A stretch of 64,000 bases of DNA, from contig JAIVFJ010000008.1 of assembly GCA_025765615.1 (NCBI GenBank), positions 372,001-436,000 of the forward strand, read 5' to 3'. This DNA comes from Zopfochytrium polystomum. Lineage: Eukaryota; Chytridiomycota; Chytridiomycetes; Chytridiales; Chytridiaceae. Positions 55,488 through 64,000 of this stretch are shown here, one piece after another; positions within the stretch are counted from its first letter, which is position 1, and the number at the start of each line of letters is the position of its first letter. Both the position numbers and the translations under genes were made by a program. The notes beneath the pieces were generated by a model. The model saw nothing but the letters and a program-made list of their open reading frames with translations. It ran no database searches and was not told where the DNA came from.

Positions 55488-58400
55488 TCAGTGATTGCCC
55501 TTGAACGCCGGATTGACTATGAGGTTGCGTAACGACATTGATTGCGCGTTTGTATTCTTGGGGGTCGACACTCCTCCTCCTCCTCCTCCTCCGCCGCCTC
55601 CTCCTTGGCCGCCAGTGAAATTTGACGCCGCAACGACGGTTCGATCCTTTTCCCGCTCTCGCTCGCGATCGCTGCTCCGCGGGACGGCGGCGTCGGACGG
55701 CGGAACAACGTCCTTCAGGTGCACGATGCCGGCGTTTTTCAGAAAGACCCTGGACACGAACACAATAGTTGGTCAGCTCGTTTGTCCAGCATTTTTTGCT
55801 CAAAATTCCTGTACGAAAATGTACGAAGAAAGGAAAAGCACCGGGGGGAAATAAAAACAAAAGAAGAAGCAGAAGAAGAAAACACCTCACCAGTGCTCCT
55901 TGTTTCTTCGCAGGTTTGCGAGCAAGCCCGGGATGGGCTCAAACTTTTCAAACGCGTCAAACAGCGGAGCAATGACAAAGTCGATGAAGCCAATCTGGCT
56001 GCTCGGCACGTTCAGCGTCTCGCGATCCATGTACGGGCTGATTGGGATCCCGAGCGCTCTCTCCTTGTCTCCCTGGTGCATAAACTCTTCGAGAACCAGC
56101 GTCGACCAGCGAAAGTAGAGGGACCACTCCTTGGTCGGGTTGGAAACGTCCGAGATTTTCATGAGGATCTTGAAGAGGAGGAGACGGTCTTCGCGAGACT
56201 CTGTAGGGTTGAAGGATTGAGTGACCTTTTTTGTGGTAGTGGTGGTGGTGGTTGGTGAAAGAAAAGAAAAAAGAAGGAAAAAAAAGCGGCATTTGAGTGA
56301 GTATAAAGTGATGTGCGGCAGCTTGCAACTCGCCCCTTACTTTTGTTTTGAACAGGGTGATGAGGGAAAAGTGCTGCGAAAGATCTGCCAACAGCAACAA
56401 GAAAATACGTCAGACGAAACAACGCAACGCGTCCATGTTCGACGAGAAGAGTCTGGTCCCTGTTGTACTCTACCGGTTGCCAAAACCATATCAATCACAG
56501 CCTCGCGTATTGGCTTGAAATCCGACTGCGGCAAATGAGAAAGAAAGTTGCATTCCGGCCGCATCAAGACTTCAAACGACGCAGCGAGGTGATGGTTCTC
56601 CAAGACGGACCGATCGTTGTATAGAATCGCTCGTGGGTCGAGCGTGTTCATCAAAAAGTTGTTGTTCAGGCCAGGGTGATTAAAATCTGAAATTTTTTTT
56701 TATATCAGGGGTTGGGTTTGGAGCAAGGCGAGGACCCGTCAGTCGGTGCAATTTAAGGAAACGCAGGAGTGCTTGTTTACCATGAATCATAGCCGCAAAG
56801 TAGATCGAAAGAAGGTCGAATCCCGAGAGCGTCTTTGAGACGCTTTCAGTAGCAGCCAGGTAGGACATGCAATGAAGCACGTCGCTGGCGTGCGTGGATG
56901 TGTGGTCTGATTGTCGTGTTTCGGATGTTTCGGATCGGGCCATGCAAGCCGCGAAAGGTAAGGAACGCTGCAAAGAACAGAGAGCGGGACGGAAAAAAAG
57001 AAAGACAGAAAAACGAAACTACTAACACGGCAAATCTGCGTGGTAGCCGTCCTCAATGGCGGTAGCAAACCTCCAAAACTTTTCGAACGAAACGCCAAGC
57101 GAGGAGAACAGGCCGCCCTTTTCAAACAGAAACGTACTCAGAATCCGCAAGGGGCGTCCTTCCGACGCCGCCGCAAGCTCAAAGACAGGCCAGTCGTATT
57201 GATGGATCTGGGCAAGCAGATTTTGGGCTGCTGGCCTCTGAAGAACCGAATGGTAAAAGTCGCAAGTCTCCGGCGACGGTGGCGGCGAGTCGAACGACAT
57301 CGAGGACGTTGCAGAGACTGGCTTCAAGCCCGTCGCATTTTCCTCCGACCGCGACGAGGACACAGAGTGCCGGAGGAGTGTCTGCGCGACGACTGGAAGC
57401 ACAGCAGTCTCTCCACGTCCAACGATGCGCGGCAGGGTTCCTCCCTTTGGTCCCGCTATTACTGTTGCTGCCAGAGAATCTTCACCAGGTCGGGCGACTT
57501 CGAAGCGCAACGACTGCTGCGATCCCTTGGAGGAGGAAGCTTTCAACTCGGCAACAGCGCTCTTCAAAATTGATTTTGCAGGCACAGACGACGCCGGTGG
57601 TGCGGTCGAAATGTTGTTGTTCGACGATTTCGGAGGGGCTTCGGCGAGGGCGGTGTCGTCTTCGCGCGCCTCGCTCTCGGTTAGCACGTCGTTGGGCAGC
57701 CCTCCGTGCGGAGGTCTCTCCGAGGGCAGCGTTCGCGACACTCTCCGGGCGGGGTACGCAAACCGACCAGGCGGGCCGCTCGCTGGCGACCATTGACGAT
57801 GTCACAGAGTTTGAATTGCTCCGCGGATCTTCGTTGATTGTTTCCGGAGCCCGAAACACGGGACCGTCGCCTCTCCGAATGTTGGAGCGGCGCCGCTGCT
57901 TCGGCATGATTTCTGTAAAAAGCCAGGCCTGCTGCTACTCAGCACATCATAATCAACGAAAACGACGCGAGAAACATCTTTGCCCTTTCGTACCTGCTGG
58001 TCGCTGTCGAGCAGCTCAGGAGCTTGCGTCTCCAAATCTGGCGTGAGCAGGTTCCCCGAGGTGAGATGTTTGAGTACTTCGGACAAAACGCCAAGGTGAT
58101 CTGCCGTAAGCGCTGAGTCTGCTTGCAGCATTTTTATGAGCATGACGGATTTTTCAAGTGGCGAGTCCAGCTCTGCGGCCTGGTCGTCGAAGCGGCGGTG
58201 AAGCACTTTCAATTGAGAAACGAGCTTCTTGTTGTCTCTTTGCAGTGTCGCTGAAGCGATGAATTGCTGCTTGATGAAGAACTCTGACTCGTGGCACGAC
58301 CAGCAAATGACCAGCGATATAACGGCCATTGCACCGACAAACATTCCTGCTCCCTTGGTCGTGACGACCGCTCCTGCATTCGACCCGTCGGAAAAGTTTT

Positions 58401-59677
58401 GAATCAGAGAGACTGCGCACGCGACCGTTACAACAAAGCAGCTCCAGATGGCGTCGATGAAGCGAACTTTGAGAAAGGTCAGCGTGCAGCTGATGCTCAG
58501 AATGGAGAAGAAACCGCGCTCGTAAATGGCGGATTTGGGCGCGATTATTGCGTACCGTGCCTCGACGGCGACAACGCACAGCCACGCGGAAAACGATGCG
58601 AAAATAAAACTGACGTTTCGGGCAAGAGTGAGCTCGTTGAGGAAGAGCATCGCTGCAAGGGCTCCCGCGAATGGAACAGCAACCCCAATGCACCAGAACG
58701 CTACGTCGTACGATATTGTGTAATGCCCGCATATGTGATCCGGATTGCACTCCATGCTGGATGGGAACGAATGTTAGTTTGCTGATTTGCTGCGAGCTCG
58801 ATTGGCGGCGTTGTCGGCACCCACCAGAACCATCCGGGCGGGCAAACAGAGTCGATATTGCTCCAGTTTGTCGTACCCTTCACCGACGGAGAAAACCGAG
58901 TTTCCCACTCCCTCGACCCAGACTGAGCGGTCGACAAGAAGCCAGCGTACGCAGCTGAAAACCCCAAACAGATGGCGGCGACGTTTTTGATCCAGATCCG
59001 GAGGTGCCGCTTGACAAAGTAGATCTCGTACTCGGATTGCATCTCCGGGTCAATAAAAGACAGCGTAAAGGAGTTCAATCCGAGGTCGGCTTTCGACTTT
59101 GTCATGCTCGCAATGCCTTCTCGCGTCGACTGACTCCATCTTCCGACGTAGCTGCCGGAAGGCGTCAAGCCAATTGATTCCGTGGTGTGATCGCTGGGTT
59201 TGGTGTTGGACTTTGATGTTGCCCACGAGCGGACCGATCGCGCGTTTGTCGGAGCCCTTGAAATGCCGGGCGCTTTGAAGATCTACAAGCGTCAGATAAC
59301 GCTTTCGGCGGGAATTGAAATCAGTAATAACGAGCAAACAACCTACAGTCGTAAGGAAGTGACGCTCGCCTGGCACCGTGTGCGGTTTGAAGCATCAGCG
59401 ATCCGTCGATCACGCCTTTTCCCGATGTGGCAGAGTATGCTCGCAGAGCCGCCGCGTCCACGGAGCTTCGTCGAGCTCTCGCACTTAGACCTGCGGTATG
59501 AGGCGTCGCGCTGTCGGCGCTCCCGGTCATGCTCTGGGACATTCCCTCCAAGTTTGATTGAGACGGAAGTGCGTGCTGGGACACAGAAGTACGGTTCAAC
59601 GCGTTCCCGCTTATCGGAAATGCCGGCTTCAGGTGGCCGCCAGGGCGATGGTGCCCACCGGCGTTCCAGCTCGCCAT
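55488..59677 (-). CDS. Multi-pass membrane class I cyclic nucleotide phosphodiesterase
   Basis: Hydrolyses cAMP and/or cGMP. The model is complement(join(55488..55749, 55891..56198, 56341..56384, 56474..56686, 56781..56906, 57027..57912, 57994..58756, 58825..59272, 59347..59677)), 1,126 residues with all phases agreeing. The N part is cytosolic and Ser-rich, then FIDPEMQSEYEIYF, helix WIKNVAAICLGFSAAYAGFL, a short Cys-containing outer loop, four to five more helices and a coiled coil (LQRDNKKLVSQLKVLHRRFD). The catalytic domain has FELAAASEGRPLRIL, DLPYHTSTHASDVLH, AAMIHDFNHPG (metal HD), DRSVLENHHLA, ISDVSNPTKEW (metal Asp) and SQIGFIDF (purine-binding Gln). The C terminus is Gly-rich. Exon 57027-57912 has an in-frame TGA at 57802-57804. 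It may be removed by an unrecognised intron (for example an 81-nt one with weak sites) or be a real defect. Confidence 0.85.
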
Positions 59678-59731
59678 TTCGAGATCGCGAGGGGTTTACG
59701 ACGACGACGTTTCGATAGTTATGCAGCGTGT

Positions 59732-59762
<31 letters not shown>

Positions 59763-59851
59763 GGGGGGGGGGGGGGGAGGGGGGAATCTAAATATTTGTT
59801 GAAAGCGAAGAGACGCGCGGGTGGTGGTAAAACTTTACTAAATACAAATAC
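59678..59851. repeat. Poly-T/poly-G tract upstream of the phosphodiesterase gene
   Basis: A run of about 25 T followed by about 16 G (59737-59778) lies about 60 bases upstream of the presumed start codon of the minus-strand gene. Confidence 0.7.
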
Positions 59852-60289
59852 TCAGTCGCGTCTTGTCAAACTGCCCGCCCTGTCGGCCGGTGAAGTTGCC
59901 TCGTCTCTGCCGTACGGTACGCGTGGTGGTTGCATCAAGTTGTATAAGCTCCATCGAGAGATCACGTTCGGAGCCCGGATACGAGCTTCGGACAATGAAC
60001 GAACGCAGCCCGTTGGGCTGCTGCACGATGGCATATTGGGCGGCAGCAGTTTGGTGTCTTCGCGGACAAGCCGCGAGCTCAACCGATCCGCCGTTATGGC
60101 GTCAATAGATGCAGCACTCGCAGACCTGCACGTGGCTGCCCCGCTCTCTTGCAGCGCTCGCTCGACCCGCACCCCTTCCCCGCTCCGTTCGCCGATCGCC
60201 GACCGATCGCCGATCAACCGTCCGCCCTCCGTTTGCCGCCGAACTGACCAGGGGACCGCCGGCTCAGTGTTGCTTGCTGCTCCGACCAC
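59852..60289 (-). CDS. Hypothetical protein, 145 codons
   Basis: An open minus-strand frame starts MVGAASNTEPAVPW and is rich in Arg, Ser and Ala, ending TSPADRAGSLTRRD. No family, signal peptide or membrane segment is visible. It could be an upstream exon of the phosphodiesterase gene, a separate gene, or chance in GC-rich DNA; overlapping plus-strand frames of similar length exist. Confidence 0.25.
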   Translation of the reverse strand: MVGAASNTEPAVPWSVRRQTEGGRLIGDRSAIGERSGEGVRVERALQESGAATCRSASAASIDAITADRLSSRLVREDTKLLPPNMPSCSSPTGCVRSLSEARIRAPNVISRWSLYNLMQPPRVPYGRDEATSPADRAGSLTRRD

Positions 60290-60559
60290 CCCCTAAGCCA
60301 CAATCCCACCAACGCATCCCGTCCCGTGCCTTGTCAATCGACGAGAAACACCAGGCCGCAAGCAACCCTACAGGCGCAATGTGGCGGTGGGGATGTGTTT
60401 GGGACTGCCAGCGCTGCCCGCGCAGTATGTATGTGTCATACGCACCACGAGGTGATCAACAGAATGACGGAATTGGGACTGTAATGCGGACCTCCGCAAC
60501 TCCTCTAATTCGGACGACGTGCACGGGTGGTGGCTTAATCTTCAAAGATCACGGATGAC

Positions 60560-61379
60560 CGCATTTATAGGATCTACATAAATTTATTGTTTTTGCTCGC
60601 CTTCCTTAGCAAGGCCTAAGAAGGTTCAGGAAAAGTGCTTGCTGCAAGCTGTATTGGTTTTTTTAAAGAAGACTTCAGGAACAGTAGCGACACACCTGAT
60701 TTTTTTTTGAAGTAGTGCTAACTGTGCCAGACAAATGGGCCCTGTTGCGGGTTCACTGGCAAAAGGGTTGCTGCAGGACCTGGCCAAGATCTTGGGACGG
60801 CTTCGATAGTTGTCGCGCTGGCAGACAGTATTTTTAAGTGTGAAGCTTCTAAGTGACTATGGAACTGGGCTATTTATGTCAAAGGTCAGTCAGACACAGT
60901 CCCATGAAGGGACTTTGGTTTTGCAAGAGTGACTAGGAGGGACAGATGCCAAGCACCTGTCTCTCGCCCATTTGTTGTGCCAATGACCACATTAATGGGA
61001 TGCTATGCGTCCAATGGAGGTAGTGAGGGACCGCAGGGCAGAAATTGTGTGTCTGTCACCACATGGTCCTCTAGGAGTCCATCTATACAGAAGGCAGACT
61101 GGCAGGGAGTCAGTTGAGATGCATGGGTCCCATGAAGGGAAGTCTGCCCATGGTGGAGACAGGTGCACAGCGCCTGTCAGAATCCTCTTCATCCGTTAGG
61201 TGGCCGCCAAGTGACAAAAGATCATCAGAGTGCAGGAGACAGAGGGTGAGACAGAAGGAAAAATCTGCAGACACAGCAAATGCGAATGTGTGCAACAGAT
61301 ACAATAATTGGTCAGTGCAGACGCATTTGTGCACCAAGTGCTGGGGTTTGAATCCCTGCTGGTGTTTTGCTTTTACCTA
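60560..61379. other. Unassigned, repeat-like DNA
   Basis: Only short broken frames. The style (AGACAG and CCCATGAAGGGA motifs, repeated CATGGGTCC-like words) suggests non-coding parts of an LTR retroelement. CCCATGAAGGGA recurs at 60901 and 61130. Confidence 0.35.
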
Positions 61380-61816
61380 GTGTTAGGTGGAACTGGCTGG
61401 TTAGCAAGAGGCACAAGACGGACCTGAACCTATTGTGACTGTCAGTTATCGTTCTCACAATGCCAATGGGAGAGCTAGCCACCGCTAATGCAGACCTGGG
61501 CTGGCTTGCACTGTTGACAAATACTCCGAGTATTATGTGGAACAGAAACCTGGTGTAAACAGTCTACTCTGAGTGAGTGAGTGGAAGGAGTGAATGAAGT
61601 GGAGATGTTTGTTTATGGGTGGCCCTTCTCTCCAACTTGGTGAGAAAGAGAAAAACTTTGTTATGAATAATTGATACATAATGCTGATGAGCATGCTGTT
61701 ATAGTTGCTAGGCAAGCATGACCGGGGAGTAAAAACCTCTCTGATATTATCTGCTTGAGCAGAGGAGGAGGAAAACTGTTAGCACCAGGTTTCCGTTCCA
61801 CTTAATACTCAGAGTA
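61380..61816 (+). mobile_element. LTR-like fragment with complete inverted-repeat (MITE-like) element, copy B
   Basis: 61380-61521 equals the flank at 17401-17547. The element 61522-61816 (295 bp) has inverted repeats of about 42 bases: TACTCCGAGTATTATGTGG.. on the left and ..CCACTTAATACTCAGAGTA on the right. Its ends are TA, so a TA target duplication of Tc1/mariner type is possible. There is no coding capacity. The interior (61565-61774) is the reverse complement of that of copy A. Confidence 0.85.
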
Positions 61817-62475
61817 ATTCCTTCTTAGTTCTCTCCATTACGTTCTGCAACACTCCCCAAGGGACAACACCACCAAAACTTTAATTCTCAGCCTGAAATT
61901 TGGCCCACAGTCGCTCTTCAATGGTGTCAACCTGCTATTCTGATATCAGAATTTTTTAGTCCATCAATCAGCTTGCAACAAGCATTGTGTGCAACACACA
62001 TCTTCTATCCTGGATCATTTTCCCATCAAGTACAACATCAAACAACTCCTAAAGATACTATTCATCACTGCTGAACTGTTGAGCAACTCCTCCAAATTTT
62101 CCAGCTACTGGTTTCTCCTGCAACAGGATCATCACTACAAGCAATGCAATGTTGTTAAACCTAAACTCTTTTGCTGGCATGTCCACTGGCAAGACGCTTA
62201 CAGAATTCAACAACTTTATTAGCAACCTTCAGATCAAGGTTATTGGCGAAAAAGGAATTCAGGACCTAACGTGGAAAGACACATTCCCTCTTGAGAGGCC
62301 CTTCTGCAACAAGGTGGCCTACCATATGTATGTCACACATCTACCCAAGGATCAGTGGAACAGATAGCGTTTCTGGCTGCACTGTTGAAATGGTGGGCAC
62401 AGCACACCAGAGCGGAAGGCCAGTGAAACACTTTCACCAAAATATCTCTATGTTCCAACTGCCGCTGAGCAAGCT
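61817..62475. other. Degenerate retroelement-like DNA
   Basis: A broken frame at 62149-62367 reads LNSFAGMSTGKTLTEFNNF and later FCNKVAYHMYVTHLPKDQW. It looks like a decayed protein, but no family was recognised. The region is cut at 62476 by the LTR copy. Confidence 0.4.
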
Positions 62476-63584
62476 TGATGAAATCCCACCCAGGACTGGA
62501 GGGACTTAGTGTTTGTGGAGAGGAAGAGAGAGAGAGAGAGCAGTGATGATGGAAAAGGAAAGGGAGTGAGAGGATGGAGAGAGGAGAGAGGAGTGAGTGG
62601 ACAGAGAGGAAAGAGAGAGCAAATGGAGGAAGAGAGATTGGCTTGTTTTGCACTGGATTCTGTCAGAGCAGGAAGGAGGGGGTTGGATTCCTTGTTTGAT
62701 CTCTGTGAGAGGTTGCTGCTTTTATACTCCTGCAGGTTGGAGCCATCAGAAAACAGAGGGAGCAGTGGGCTGCACAGAGCAGGCCACAGAAATGAGATAA
62801 AACAGGCTGAGCACCAACCCCCAGCCTGGGCTAAGTACCCATTCAGGGCTGAGTACTACCCAGGGCTGGGCATCACCAGGGCTGAGTACCAACCAGGGCT
62901 GAGTACCACCTTGGGCTGAGTACTTTGTCTGGGCTGAGTACCATCAAGAAACAATTTACAGCTTGTTTGAGAAACAGTTGCTTTTAAATTGGTTTGGTTG
63001 TTTCCAAATCAGGAAGCTTGTTTGGGAAACAAGCTGCTTTTTTCCTTGTTTTTATAAATCCAATGATTGGTGCAATCTCTAATGAGCTCAGTTTTTATCT
63101 CACTTTTAGAAATGCAGTGATTGATGCAATCCCTGATTCCTAAATGCCTGTTGCATTGCTCAGATTGCACAGCACAGCAGGGAAGCTGGAATTCCGGATC
63201 AGGGAGCGGAATTCCGATGCAGAGTGCGGAATTCCGGTGCAGAGAGCGGAATTCCGATGCAGAGAGCGGAATTCCGGAGCATTGGGCAGTGGTACACTGC
63301 TTCTGCATGCTTGCCGTGCTGTGTTACATGTGCAAAGTGCGTAGTTTGAGTGTTTTTGTGCATGTTCTAATTGCATTGTTCCTACCGGTAGGATGAACAA
63401 AGCTAGAACAACAGCCGCCTTTGCCTATCTCTTTTTATTGAGAACAGATTAGCCCTTCCGAGCGCCCCATTCAAGTATTGAATCTACTGAGCCCTTCAAA
63501 CACCCCATCCAATGTGATTGGATGGAGTACTCAAAGGGATCATCAGTAACGGGCGTAGTGTACCCTGTGGGTCGAATCTCAACA
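62476..63584 (+). mobile_element. Second LTR copy (family of 21589-22793), no target duplication
   Basis: The 1,109-bp LTR starts TGATGAAATCCC and ends CGAATCTCAACA. It shares the GA tract, the GGGCTGAGTACCA array (fewer units) and the GGAATTCC array with the first copy. The flanks AAGCT and ATGAT do not match, so this copy has been rearranged or is one end of a larger element. Confidence 0.88.
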
Positions 63585-63875
63585 ATGATCATCAGCACAG
63601 AGTTGCAAAGTGGTCTTGGCATGGATTGGCACCAACTTGGCATGGTCTTCTTGGTGCTGGGCTGCTGGCTTGGAAAACGCTATTTTAGCCAAATGAATAT
63701 GGACTCAGGATTCAAACTATGTATTACCCTATTATTGCTGCTGGGCTTATTTGACCTTGGCTAGGGACTCAACTCACACATATTGACTGCTTCAGCTTTT
63801 ATACACAGACATACTAACACACTACACCAGGTCCCACATCACAGGAAATTCCACAGCCATACCTGAGTCCTCAAA
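63585..63875 (+). repeat. Repeat shared with 32644-32800
   Basis: 63585-63644 and 63781-63870 match 32644-32703 and 32706-32795 closely. The 136 bases between them (63645-63780) are absent from the other copy. Confidence 0.8.
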
Positions 63876-64000
63876 AAAAAAAACCTTGTCAAGGGACACT
63901 CAAGGCTGCACCCTCCACCACCTTGCCACTGCCCTCCACCGCCTTCCCACTGCCAGATCGATGTCAGATCTTTGTCAGATTGTCAGATCATCGTCAGGTT
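63876..64000. other. Right edge, no gene seen
   Basis: Short tandem motifs (CTGCCCTCCACC and TGTCAGATC/TCGTCAG words) stand at the window edge. Confidence 0.3.

Noticed and set aside
1..64000. CRISPR array, operon structure or other prokaryotic features
   Set aside because: The many spliceosomal introns, LINE and LTR elements show eukaryotic nuclear DNA; no regularly spaced repeat-spacer array exists.

Overview
This is nuclear DNA from a eukaryote, most likely a fungus with short spliceosomal introns (about 45-120 nt, GT..AG). A spliced ribosomal protein uL1 gene, a NoxR/p67phox gene, a dihydrosphingosine-phosphate phosphatase-like gene and a Tpr/Mlp nuclear-basket gene fit a fungus. A plant-type LRR membrane protein and a multi-pass membrane cyclic-nucleotide phosphodiesterase point towards a zoosporic (chytrid-like) lineage. 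The lineage is an inference. All exon coordinates below are hand-built models, checked by reading-frame continuity and family motifs.

Layout. Positions 1-16.6 kb are gene-rich: the 3' end of a small membrane protein gene, RPL10A/uL1 (347-1265), a 27-exon Tpr/Mlp nucleoporin (1555-10894), noxR (12058-14019) and, convergent to it, an LCB3-like lipid phosphatase (14950-16570, minus). Positions 17.4-37.6 kb are layered transposon debris: an LTR fragment holding an inverted-repeat element, a Pif1-type helicase remnant, two Ty1/copia remnants (about 19.5-23.1 and 33.9-36.4 kb), a solo LTR with a perfect 5-bp target duplication, a PIF/Harbinger transposase remnant, a nearly complete but frameshifted LINE (24.46-30.49 kb) and a Tc1 transposase remnant. 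An LRR transmembrane gene (37957-40848, minus) follows.

A very large Ty3/gypsy chromovirus-like element, about 13.6 kb, lies between two nearly identical ~167-bp LTR-like repeats (41736-41902 and 55137-55304). Its coding part (44.1-55.0 kb) is the most unusual object here. It has a spliced upstream ORF behind a TATA box, a gag-protease ORF, and a pol in which a complete ExoIII/AP-type endonuclease (EEP) domain sits in frame between RNase H and integrase. A further, unrecognised segment separates the integrase core from the GPY/F module and chromodomain. The copy carries nonsense and frame defects.

Downstream is a membrane-anchored class I cyclic nucleotide phosphodiesterase gene (55488-59677, minus). 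The last 3.5 kb is repeats again, including a second copy of the solo-LTR family and a second copy of the inverted-repeat element with its interior in the opposite orientation.
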